From positions 100,291,818-100,355,817 of the forward strand of contig JAYGXS010000002.1 in NCBI GenBank assembly GCA_036362985.1: DNA of 64,000 bases, in the 5' to 3' direction. This DNA is from Ligula intestinalis. Its lineage: Eukaryota; Platyhelminthes; Cestoda; Diphyllobothriidea; Diphyllobothriidae. The translations under genes and the position numbers were made by a program. Below, piece after piece: positions 12,101 to 19,690 of the stretch; positions within the stretch are counted from its first letter, which is position 1, and each line of letters begins with the position of its first letter. The notes under the pieces are model-generated. The model did not search any database. It was not told the origin of the DNA and was given only the letters and a program-made list of their open reading frames with translations.

Positions 12101-13163
12101 CACTTAACACAAACGTTCATATTTCTACAACTTTTTTAATATCTCCGTCTTTTAGCACTTCAAAAGAAACCTGGCGATATCAATTTGCAAGCGTCAGATA
12201 TGTGGAGTTTTGGTGTAATTCTTTGGGAACTGATGACTCGTATCGAACCCTTTGAGGGTGTTGAACCGATGGTTGTTGGTATGCAGGTACGTCGCCTTAC
12301 GCCCTGATATCCTCTTCTTCTTCTTCTCTGTCGTATCATTTGCCGCCTCTGAAAGTTTCGTTGCCTCTCTACATTGGGCGAAACCCTGTTGCCCATTACT
12401 TTCTTTCCAAAATTTCTGTACGTCACGTGAAATCGTTTAAGTGCATTGACTTGCCTAACCCATTTTCGGCGCGGAGGCTCAGTTCGGCCAAAGCAATTCG
12501 CCTCTTGCGGAGCGCACAGGTGAAAGCGTCTTATTACGCCAGTGCCGCTACACCAGATGGCAAAGCAATCATCATGCCCAGGTCCAGCACCGGTGATGAA
12601 ACTCCAGCAGGTCACAACCCACATGCCGGCCATCAAGCAGCTAGCGCACACCAAAGGGCAACTATCCTCCATGGGGACGGAGAGTCTTTAGCTGTCATAA
12701 GTACGCACAGTAGCATAACGACTGTATCCTATAAATACTCGGCAAATCCCTGTGTATGATGTACCCGTTTCGGCTACTGCCTTTGATGACGGATCCAAAA
12801 CGGCAGGCAAATAATAACTACGCTTGTCCCAACGATTGCACCTGTTTCTTCTCACCTTCACGGCTGCGTTGATGCATCAATGGCTCAGTTGGATAGAGCC
12901 GCCGAAGTTTTCACAATTGAATTCATTATTATACTTTGTGGACCTCACTTCTATTTGAAAATCTGCCGATTTATAATTTGTAACCTCCTTCCTAGGTGGC
13001 TGCCGAAGGTTTACGTCTGCCCAGATTCCCCGACATGGACTCTCGAATTGTGCGTCTTCTCGATCTCTGCATGAACGAGGATCCCGGTAAGCGACCGCGC
13101 TTTGACATGCTGCTGCCTCTGCTGGACAAAATGCGTGAACGTGCCGGGCAGCAGGCTCAATAG
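1..13163 (+). CDS. ILK: Integrin-linked kinase (ILK), 3' part, five exons (5' partial)
   Basis: Joined exons 1-186, 4049-4372, 10714-10894, 12156-12286 and 12996-13163 give one open frame of 329 residues ending in TAG; all junctions are GT-AG and phases agree. The product matches the pseudokinase domain of integrin-linked kinase, the adaptor that joins PINCH and parvin at integrin adhesions. Visible landmarks are the ATP-site lysine in VVVKMLK, PRLRIFNHPNILPVL, the degenerate activation segment MADYKFSF, PAWMSPEA, DMWSFGVILWELMTR and CMNEDPGKRPRFDM. As in other ILKs there is no HRD catalytic loop and no DFG, so true kinase activity is doubtful. The ankyrin repeats that bind PINCH lie upstream of the window. 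Introns are large and full of retroelements. Two segments are longer than I recall for vertebrate ILK: a Pro/Gln/Gly-rich stretch in exon 2 and about 28 residues in exon 3. Confidence 0.93.
325..468 (+). mobile_element. RTE-like LINE fragment in ILK intron
   Basis: The bases follow the better-preserved copy at about 28980-29150: the same order of a 'tatcgat..tgcttgc.gggttttct' stretch, then 'tatccgtccggtcagtc' and 'aatgctgg.ctttgcg.gctgaa'. That copy encodes the RTE-type segment SRIDPACWVFSILCKRL. Only this short piece remains and it is frameshifted. Confidence 0.55.
530..598 (-). repeat. tRNA-derived (SINE-like) sequence
   Basis: On the minus strand the sequence shows a tRNA-like A box (TGGCTCAATGG) and, about 40 nt on, a B box (GGTTGCGAGTTCGAGC), the internal RNA polymerase III promoter layout. 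The acceptor stem does not close convincingly, so it looks like a tRNA-derived SINE head rather than a working tRNA gene. Confidence 0.55.
1090..1440 (-). mobile_element. RTE-like LINE 3' end
   Basis: The minus strand shows the C-terminal signature of an RTE-type LINE (AVDRHAKRGTIHDIIEVG then stop) and the shared 3' tail with 'acagccgtaacaagtacaag'. The same end occurs at 2765-3160, 28790-29620 and 49280-50170. The copy is 5'-truncated and frameshifted. Confidence 0.65.
1640..2760 (-). mobile_element. 2A-LINE copy 3, 5'-truncated (reverse transcriptase C-terminal half)
   Basis: Minus-strand frames (2372-2794, 1826-2353, 1548-1919) correspond to the last third of the LINE copies at 5801 and 40532: the RT catalytic motif, AAKSSVTVCTLDPKEFNRH, FTFADHAREVASKVSRC and GGYPPSIEATKQPLPRVTR. 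The catalytic motif has decayed from YADD to YADG. The copy keeps a CTLDPKE segment that is deleted in copy 1. Several frameshifts make it a fossil. Confidence 0.8.
2765..3160 (-). mobile_element. RTE-like LINE 3' end
   Basis: The minus strand reads RLKTWLDSVRQDMELVFGPS, then VFGLWRRRRGWI and a terminal WRSTVRDIFEGG stop, the usual end of this RTE-like family. It abuts the truncated 2A-LINE copy 3. The repeated 3' tail 'tgtacttgatgcagctg' is present at 2767-2783. Confidence 0.75.
3170..4048 (+). other. ILK intron sequence without recognised feature
   Basis: No coding or repeat signature was recognised here apart from the polypyrimidine tract and acceptor before the exon at 4049. Confidence 0.5.
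4049..4372 (+). CDS. ILK: ILK exon: helix C to pseudo-catalytic loop
   Basis: The acceptor CTGTTCAG lies just before 4049 and the donor GTAAGT begins at 4373; the exon is 108 codons, phase 0 at both ends. It encodes RDFKEEFPRLRIFNHPNIL, the hinge (LISEFMPHGSL) and a low-complexity Pro/Gln/Gly insert of about 20 residues before VSLKQCFRFALDIAKAMEFL. VPNFRLNS stands where active kinases have HRD and the asparagine loop. Confidence 0.92.
4373..5430 (+). other. ILK intron sequence, possible degraded retroelement
   Basis: No intact gene. A minus-strand stretch at about 4765-4890 (EHMVYIVEIDGRNVKQRRF) resembles one at about 46980-47060 (LEHMVDMSELNGRTIRNKQ), so both may come from one retroelement family. 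A purine-rich AAG/GGAG run lies at 5350-5380. Confidence 0.35.
5440..5800 (+). mobile_element. Penelope-like element, C-terminal GIY-YIG region (interrupted by LINE copy 1)
   Basis: The frame reads QEHKRAAQKLDPNSQLAAHI, then TNTGHNFDLQGTTIVGRG and LEAWYLDANSVNRHLALP, the part downstream of the GIY-YIG catalytic motif typical of flatworm Penelope-like endonucleases. The 5' part is missing. LINE copy 1 inserted just before the frame's end; the frame resumes at about 9308 after the target duplication and stops a few codons later. Confidence 0.7.
5920..9266 (+). pseudogene. 2A-LINE copy 1 polyprotein (one frameshift)
   Basis: The ATG at 5920 follows an in-frame TAG, so the start is well defined. 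Order: leucine-rich leader and GIEANPGP (residues 19-26); Cys4-His-Cys3 PHD-like finger (residues about 30-75: WYCSFC, RCGSCNGWCHLRC, CPSC); EEP endonuclease from LKILQFNANG, with GDFNAHHDLW and GSDHLPI; then RT with VSIDLSRAFD, SVPQGSVLSPTLFN and SYADDVKFF; last, CPDCGVSPHDCRHLFAC. Three lesions are visible: the catalytic glutamate of the endonuclease is IQATKW (copy 2 has IQETKW); one C is missing near 7670 (tatcccctgg against atccccctgg in copy 2), shifting the frame into the one that runs to 9266; and about 11 codons after AAKS are absent compared with copies 2 and 3. So it is recently dead. Confidence 0.88.
5974..5997 (+). other. 2A-like ribosome-skipping motif (GIEANPGP), LINE copy 1
   Basis: Codons 19-26 of the LINE ORF encode GIEANPGP directly after a leucine-rich run (LLRLLLLAA). 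The motif fits the 2A consensus (D/G)(V/I)ExNPGP, at which ribosomes release the upstream peptide after Gly and continue from Pro. 2A-like peptides are known from the N-termini of other animal and trypanosome non-LTR elements. Activity here is inferred from the motif only. Confidence 0.75.
9308..9560 (+). mobile_element. 3' end of the Penelope-like element interrupted by LINE copy 1
   Basis: After the target duplication the Penelope-like frame ends in a few codons. The downstream sequence carries 'ctgaagatgg...tattcgaaagctc' at 9509-9543, a degraded version of the CTGATGA...GAAAC core found at other Penelope-like tails in this window. The 3' limit is not defined. Confidence 0.5.
9690..9850 (+). 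repeat. Dispersed retroelement fragment shared with 17990-18175
   Basis: The segment from 'tctatcctccgctctga' to 'cattcctagcacgct' matches the one at about 18015-18150 base for base over long runs ('catatgtctt', 'cattcctagcacgct'). The copy at 18 kb is open (HPLHSELKNAKSSRPMRRG), reminiscent of the C-terminus of a LINE reverse-transcriptase protein. The family was not identified. Confidence 0.5.
9970..10549 (+). mobile_element. MITE-like DNA transposon with 24-bp terminal inverted repeats and TA duplication
   Basis: The left end (9970-9993, CAATAGTCGCCGGCTATT...) and the reverse complement of the right end (10526-10549, CAGTAGTCGCCGGCTATT...) match at 23 of 24 bases and both are flanked by TA (9968-9969 and 10550-10551). 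The 580-bp interior has no ORF but repeats subterminal GCCGGCTAAT/GGCTTAAT motifs (for example 10410-10470). TA duplication and a CARTAG end fit a non-autonomous Tc1/mariner/pogo-type element. It lies in an ILK intron. Confidence 0.85.
10714..10894 (+). CDS. ILK: ILK exon: degenerate activation segment with insertion
   Basis: Acceptor CCCGCAG precedes 10714; donor GTGCGC follows 10894, phase 1. The exon opens with VDEDIAKIG, then has an acidic insert (about VQVVDGVPVATPENEEET) before TARLDMADYKFSF. Vertebrate ILK goes almost directly from DEDMTARI to MADVKFSF, so the insert sits immediately before the DFG-equivalent. Confidence 0.9.
11092..11625 (+). mobile_element. Penelope-like element end forming a ~195-bp inverted repeat
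   Basis: Arm 11092-11280 is the diverged reverse complement of 11425-11625: both contain the 'gggaactcaatcaat' and 'gtgcgtcactgacagtt' segments and an (a/c)gatgaactcc motif. The 145-bp loop reads REHKLAVRRGDELSQV and TGHEFNLAAAKILAHG, the region after the GIY-YIG motif of Penelope-like elements, followed by LAPMYRAL in the right arm. So the right arm is the true 3' end and the left arm is an inverted second copy. Such terminal repeat arrangements are known for Penelope-like elements. It lies in the ILK intron before exon 12156. Confidence 0.7.
12156..12286 (+). CDS. ILK: ILK exon: APE helix to helix F/G
   Basis: Acceptor TTTTAG precedes 12156 and donor GTACGT follows 12286. With the G carried over from the previous exon it reads ALQKKPGDINLQASDMWSF and then GVILWELMTR, typical of ILK kinase subdomains VIII-IX. 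Confidence 0.92.
12425..12840 (+). mobile_element. Penelope-like element 3' fragment in last ILK intron
   Basis: The frame 'CIDLPNPFSARRLSSAKAI' and the following Ala/His-rich part match the 3' part of the Penelope-like element at 47640-48610 (NDLPNPYSILRLNLAKA). The tail also matches (tcctataaatact, then a 'tgatgacgga..c' block and 'ggcaaataa' at 12784-12813). The endonuclease is absent. Confidence 0.65.
12996..13163 (+). CDS. ILK: ILK terminal coding exon
   Basis: Acceptor CTTCCTAG precedes 12996. The 55 codons encode the C-lobe end, including LLDLCMNEDPGKRPRFDM, and stop at TAG 13161-13163. Confidence 0.92.
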   Translation: MAAEGLRLPRFPDMDSRIVRLLDLCMNEDPGKRPRFDMLLPLLDKMRERAGQQAQ

Positions 13164-13800
13164 CTGGCCTCCTATTGGCTGCAGTTCGTTGACTGGAGTA
13201 TGCAATCAATCATGTTGGCCGTTGCTGCTGGTTCTAGTCAGCTATGGCCTTTTTAGCTTCTCTTTTCTCCCTGCTCTCTGATGACCCACCAAGTTGCCTC
13301 CACCTCCCTCCCCCACACCCGAATGTCTCTCATTTCGACCATCGAATTCAGCTTTTATTCCCACCTATTCGCCGAATGTTTTAGCCCCCTTTCAATACTA
13401 ATATTGACTCTTTCGATATGCTTGTTTCTATTCTCTTTCTGTCTTCGGAGACGCGACACCCATTGCTATTTCCTGGGACTTTTATGTTTTTTGTGTCTTA
13501 AGAATGATTATGCGGTGATTGATTGATATTTTTACTCTTGTTTTGGAATTACTGGGAGTTCCTTCGAAAGTAAACTTTTCAGACCAATTTTACTGACGAA
13601 AAAATAGGCTTTAGTCTTTGAGCTCCCCCGTTGGTGAAAAAAAGTGGCCAAAAATCTATCGATACAGAACGTGCAAATAATCTTTGGTCCCTTCAGCGCT
13701 TGTTTTGTCACCTCTGTAGACGCACCCGAGGTCAGAAACTATGTCAAGAGACGGTCGAAATAACTGGGTTGTGGTGGCTCTACCGAAATAAACAGTACGA
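13164..13800 (+). other. ILK 3' untranslated region with candidate poly(A) signal
   Basis: The sequence downstream of the ILK stop is T/C rich without recognisable coding. An AATAAA hexamer at 13787-13792 is the first clear polyadenylation signal. The actual cleavage site cannot be seen. Confidence 0.5.
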
Positions 13801-16140
13801 TTAGATACATGATAGGTTAAAATGCGAGGTATAAATCAAAAAGGAGGGTGAACATACATTCGAGGTGCTTAGATGCGCAGTGTTGTGAATGACGCAGACG
13901 CGTTGCTGCCAGTTTATAAGAGAACGGGGATACAGGACAGGAATCAACGAATGAGGGGGCGAATAAGGACATGGTATGGGTAACAAAGACCGTGAGAAGT
14001 GGTGAATAAGAATACGGGAATAAATATCGCAGTGTGCTAACGAATGGAAAGACAGCCAACCAGGTCAAGGGCTCAGGACATGGTGCAAGGCACGTGGGTA
14101 CTGGATGGGACGACGACTATGGACCATCGATGGATGGGCAAGCGGACTTAAGGACACGTTTGTTGACCAAGTCCTTACACGCAGTTAGTAGAAGGTAAAT
14201 CCGGATATGACATTGACACGATGGTTGTCACAGTGGGAAAAGTAAGTGACATGATTGCAGGCGAAATGCGAGCATAAAAGTAATTATAAATGCCTACTTA
14301 TTTAGAATGAGTAGCATGATATATGTCCCTGTATGTTGTGGTCAAACCGAAAGGCGTTCTTTTGCGAAGACACCCGATGAATATCAACCAGGAATGGAGT
14401 CATTCCGTACTACCCCGATTAAATTCGCATCACGGTTGATAAGTTCCTGTAGTTGAGGCATCATATTCGGCATACAGCTGGGACTATGGCTTATTTGAAT
14501 GAACCTTGGAGCCCCTACCGGAGTCCATCGTCGTAGCTGACAGCGGAGCACAAACAAGCAGCAATTGTAGGGCGACTGTGCACAGCCCTGTATGCCGCTA
14601 GTGCCATATCATTTGAATGTGTTGTCGTCGAAGGCCCAGGCTTCAAACAATTTCAGGCTTGCCCCGTTCCGGTGCTGGCGATTAACTTTGTGGGTGCGAA
14701 TTTGCACTCGAAGCCCATTTCGTTGATGTGGGCAACTGCGTGTGATGATCCGTCACCCGCATCTTTGAAGCCAGGTTATGTTCTCGTCTGTTTAACTCCA
14801 GTATGCGTCAGGTCTGCCCGATATAGTCTTGGGGACAGTTTACAAACACGATGCGATACACCACATCCAACCTTTCATATGCGCGTTGTAGCTTTGGGCT
14901 GGTGTGCAGCGTCGTTACCCGGTTCCGCAGTAATGCACTCAGTTTCCTATGACACGTACTTGATATATGGCATACTATAGCTGGTTATGGTCCTGTCCTC
15001 GAGGGCGTTAACACGTAGATATCAGCTTATGAACGCTGTTGGATAGGTATTTTGCATAAATAGATTGTGCCTCGTGTTTTTTTCTTCTGGGTTGCTGCAC
15101 CGATTCTAGATATTTTGTGAACAGCATTCACACAGGTTCTTGCGTATACAACCGGGTGATCGCTGTGCAAAGATATGGGAAAAGACCATTGATGGTGGGC
15201 AACATTTGACTGGTTACCTTCTGGGCGGTGGTCGACTTCGCAGATTTGTCGTAAGGGATTTCGTCGAAAACAAGGTGGTTCCCCCAAGTCAAAAGTCAGG
15301 TAAGACAGTGTCGGTAAAAACCTTTTTTACTGTACGAGAAGAGCTTTACAATTGGCGTTGAATCCAAAAGCCCGTTGAGTACTTAAAAAACTGTGGGTGT
15401 GCGTCTATGCACGGTGCTTTTTTGCTCAGCCAATCAGGAGAAGTTGCGCAGTTGTTGGCGCCAAGCTCGTGAGGCATCGACTCGACCGAGACGCAGTCAA
15501 GAAGATAATACTCGCGGAGTTCGTGTGACGAACAGGCACGCGTGCCGATCGTTAGCACAACTGTTAACTTGGTGAGCGGAGGCACTATGAATAAGTGCAG
15601 CCAGTATTGAGTGTACGTAGGCTCTACAGATTTGTGTAGCGCCATACTTGGAAGTATTACCGCTTCAGTGTCTACTGGATCAATAGGTTTAAGTGGTCTA
15701 ATGTGTGAGATTCGCCTTCGAACCCATCATCAGAACGACAGTTATGGAGAAGGCACAAGGAATGCAGTTTCTATAGAGCACTGTTGACATGCAACTGCAT
15801 GCTTTTTGCTGGGGGTCGCAAATAATGCAACGATTGCACATTGGTTCGCGTCCAATTTGTTCAATGATGAAATGTCATCCATTTTGTCGATTCCTTTCAT
15901 GCTAATTGCTCGAAAATATGGTCCGATAGCACTGGAATTTGTAGTCATCAGTGTCGAATTATTTTTCCCCATGCTACACCTCACCACAGAAAATGTTGCC
16001 GGGGGTATCAGCGTGATTTTCTATTGACGGCGAGCTGCCACGCACCTGAGTAAGGCTGTTCACGGCTCACGCGGTTATTAATCCTTTCGAGGATTTCGGT
16101 CCAATTCAAACCTGACTGGGTGATTGAGTACCAATGCATG
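13800..16140. other. Intergenic sequence without recognised genes
   Basis: Downstream of ILK I see only short, unconvincing frames (for example 14672-14980 plus and 15346-15645 minus). None has a recognised domain, splice structure or repeat partner in the window. Confidence 0.45.
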
Positions 16141-16147
16141 GGCTGTG

Positions 16148-16285
16148 AAGCCTCCTAACTGCTGCTGCATGTTAGGCCATTCGGGTTTGGAAAATTCATA
16201 CCTTTTCCTCCCCTCACTGCCGCTGCATGTTCGGGCATTCGTGTTCGGTCGAAATCTCCTCACTCCTGCTGCATGTATGGCTGTC
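16148..16285 (+). repeat. Three imperfect tandem units ('ctgctgcatgt' minisatellite)
   Basis: The block 'cctcctaactgctgctgcatgtt' recurs about every 50 bp as 'cccctcactgccgctgcatgttcggg' and 'ctcctcactcctgctgcatgtatgg', two of them followed by gcattcg or ccattcg. A related unit may lie at 17478-17512 ('cccctcctaaaggctccttcatgttcggg'). Confidence 0.5.
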
Positions 16286-16317
16286 TGCTCCAACCATTAA
16301 TTCCTTTGTTGTGCACA

Positions 16318-16524
16318 GCTAACTATGCTTTCCCTGTCCCAATGCCCGCGGTGTCAACGTCATACAACTTTGCAGACAGCTACCTCCAAAGCAGCCGTGT
16401 ATCCAAGCCAGCCACGTATATCCCAGGGCCACTTGAAAATACCACCCCCCAACCGGCGCAGCAGGGAGCCCTATACGCGACATCACCTTCGGGCAATGCA
16501 ACACACCAATCGTACACCACTTGA
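16318..16524 (+). CDS. Possible terminal exon of an unidentified gene
   Basis: After a good acceptor context (ttgttgtgcacag, ending 16318) an open frame of 68 codons reads ANYAFPVPMPAVSTSYNFAD and continues Ser/Pro/Thr/Gln-rich to a TGA at about 16522. Composition is like a disordered protein tail. No partner exon, domain or poly(A) signal could be tied to it, so it may be chance. Confidence 0.2.
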   Translation, partial: ANYAFPVPMPAVSTSYNFADSYLQSSRVSKPATYIPGPLENTTPQPAQQGALYATSPSGNATHQSYTT

Positions 16525-17930
16525 TCTTGCTTCACAATAATGGAAAGGCAGCATGGCTGTTGGCAGTCAACATCACCTCTGGCTTCGCCAGTGGCCACTA
16601 CTGCTTCAAAACGCATCTCCGGGCTCTGTGCCTTCTGCTTTTCACCACCAATTTGGCATTCGTTTTTGAGTACACCCACTACGCTGACGCTACAGGTTAA
16701 ATTATTGTTCTACGAGCGACCAACGGTTACAGGGCCAAATTTTCCAGCGATCGCCACACTAGGGAATCGACAACTGTGGTGAAGTTCGGACAAGGCAGGG
16801 CTCGGGCGCTGTCTGATTAACAGGTATCGCACCATTTGAGACTGCTCAGTGATGAACGCTGTTGTAAACCACTACAATAACTACTACTGTTATAAATGTT
16901 GCCTAAAAGCTGATATATCACCGTCTACTTACGCCTTGCTTGAGTTCTTCGTACCAAGCAGATACTGTCCTCGTGCGAACAGCGAGTAGATTGGCTTGAG
17001 ACTCAACGGCTGGCTTGTCATTGTCCTAGCCTGGTTGCCGCTTTGAATTATTGATTGCTTTTCAGTTTACTTCCACCGCGTGTAGGCGGCTCGATTGCCT
17101 GGTGTGGGACGATTAGCCGCCTGACTGTTCGCGTGTCTGTTGGAGCGACTCATTACAACTACATTCTATTAATATGCCCATGCTGCGCCCTTACCTATAA
17201 CTGTCTCTGATGATGGTTTGAAGTGAGAATCCAAAACTTCAGGCTCTGGCGATCGCACTTCCTTCTAGTTAACGTTCTTCTTAACTTTTCAGCCATAGCC
17301 GCGGTACACCTGCCTGAACAGTGTGCATCTTGCTCAATCGTACTAAGCCCTAGTCGGACAGTAAATTGAGCTACTTGATACTGATTATGCCAGTGTAAGT
17401 AATCGCTAGACAAGCACGCCCGTATGAAAAGAACTTAGTGATCAGAGTACCTGAAATAATGCACTTTTGCAGTTACCCCTCCTAAAGGCTCCTTCATGTT
17501 CGGGACTTTTAACACTACCAGGAGTCCATCCTACTCAAAAACAAACAGAGACAAAGTTTCGAACTGGAAAAACTCTGCCCGCTCCTATCATCCTCAACTA
17601 CGACGATGGCTATCAGTTTGCGGACATCTAAGTCAAAATAGTAACGTCCTAGCTGCAAACGCACAAGATTCTTCAAGTTCTCTGGTTTTTAAAATCATCC
17701 AGCTCAAAACATTGCAATAAGCCACGTCAACTGACGCCTAGATCTTCACGATAAAACAGGTGAGTGGCGAATGGCCGCTTGCATTCATATCACACACCAC
17801 AAGTGCTAATCTGGCGTTTTGTAGATGCTTGTATTCTTTCCTTCATTCTTTACTGCTCTTCAGTTATTTTTCCGGCCTTACTTAAAAAGACCTAGTCATT
17901 TTGAAATGTAGCCTGTGATTGCTCTCTTCA
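16525..17930. other. Intergenic sequence, one possible Penelope-like tail
   Basis: No gene is recognised. At 17205-17245 'ctctgatgatgg...gaatccaaaacttcagg' resembles the Penelope-like tail blocks at 12784 and 48555, so a short relic may be present. Confidence 0.35.
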
Positions 17931-17937
17931 GCTGTGG

Positions 17938-18180
17938 GTGTTTTCTACGTTTTTTTTAGCTGACATTATAGAACAACATCACTTTAAAACGGCCAAGCGA
18001 TTTGCTGCTCGAATTCTTAATGAGGTCACCCACCCTCTCCACTCTGAACTAAAGAATGCAAAGTCTTCCCGTCCCATGCGTCGAGGCTTCCGTCATATGT
18101 CTTGCCGCACATCAGCACTCGGTACTCCCATTCCTAGCACGCTACCTCACGTGTGGAGAAGCGGAAATCGGGAAGTTTAA
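17938..18180 (+). mobile_element. LINE-like C-terminal fragment
   Basis: An 80-codon open frame (AKRFAARILNEVTHPLHSEL, then RPMRRGFRHMSCRTSALG) ends in TAA. The HPLH..L..R.S.R pattern is common at the C-terminus of LINE reverse-transcriptase proteins. A second, frameshifted copy lies at 9690-9850. Family not identified. Confidence 0.45.
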
Positions 18181-19690
18181 ACCTGATCTGTGTCCATCGA
18201 AGACGTAGATACGGTGTAAAACTTGACTTTTGAGTATTACATGACCTTTTACCTTTTAACATGACCCATAACTGAACCTCCGTGAATGGAGCCATTTTTT
18301 TGCTGAAAATTTATTATGTTTATTCGTAGATAAAGCAAGATTCTCCTCTTCTTCAAAGCCGATGAAAGATGTAAAACCAACAGGAGTCGGTGAGGATGGC
18401 CATTAAATCCCTTCAGGGTCACCAGTGATAGAGATCCGGGGTGGCTACGCTAAAACATGGATCCGGTTTGTTGAACTAGATGGAACACAGAAGCAGACAA
18501 GTCTGGGACCTGATAAGTGTAATGCGCCCGGATCTTTCGTCTCCGGGAATGTACTTCATCGTCGAGTGGTCACAGCAATAACACTCTGCTCGAAAGTGGT
18601 TTCTATAACTCTAACCGTTCAAGCTGATAATCCATTCCGCATTGTACGATGGTCTAAACATAATGCACCATAAAACAAGGGTTGCAGCGGCTCTTTCGAA
18701 GCAAGATTCAAAATCTAAATGCGGCTTACCACAAGTCGGGAGCCAATAAAAAATAACCGATGCGACCACAGGGAGGCCTGCGACAGTACCAACACACTCA
18801 AACTCCCAGTCAGGTCAGTTAAGGTTTTATTGAGGGAAATATAGGTCAATACCTTTGAACTCCCTATTGGTACGGGACAGTGTTTCCAATGCATTTGATC
18901 TGCAGAACATTTCAGAACAGTGGCGTTGCTAGTAATTTGAAGTTGGGTAAGGGAGGGCCGACAGTGAAAAAACTCCTCAGGCATTGTTCAGAAGTCTAGG
19001 GGTTTGAATGCCATTTGAGAGATCTAAGGGGAAAAACTGTCGCACGGGGGGTGGAGGGGGGAGGTCCAGAGTATATTCGAAGCGGATGGCTTGTGCTAAG
19101 AATGTTTGAAGCATGTCAGGAAGAGTCCATCGCGGTTTTTGCCATAATACCAAGGGTCCCACGACGAGAAGTTTGCGGAGGTCACGCGAACCTCATCGAG
19201 TGTCGGCGATGCGCCCATCATGCACCCTTGTTGGTTTAATGAGTCTGCCAACTAATTGACAGAAGAAATGTAATTGGTAGTTTTTGAAACAAACATATTA
19301 CTGAAAAGTAGCGAGTAGTATGTTTTTAAAATTGGATTATTCCACAATTTTCTTTCGGCAACTGGCAGTTTATTTTTGGGGGCTCAGTGGCTATTTGGTT
19401 TAACTTAATCGTGTCTTAAACATGTCTACAGATGGGTCTGACTTAATCGTCAACGTGTGCTCAGATGGCGACAGGAAAAGGTCCGTGGGCAGAGCATTTC
19501 ATGCCTGCATTGGGAAAAGTTTTACAGATCCGCGTAGCCTCGGATCACAACGTTTGGTGGACTCGACGCTTGCTATTCTTGTTATTCTTAACTACCATAT
19601 TACTGAAAAACAGTGAGTAGCATGTTTATGTACATAAATAATTCAGTCTCGCCAGGTCTAATTTCAGTGGGCATTTCGGGTATGCAAATC

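Noticed and set aside
12879..12920. 'atggctcagttggatagagc' looks like a tRNA A box
   Set aside because: No B box or acceptor stem follows within 60 nt; too short to call even a SINE remnant.
14672..14980. 102-codon plus-strand ORF downstream of ILK
   Set aside because: No recognisable domain or splice structure; not supported as a gene.
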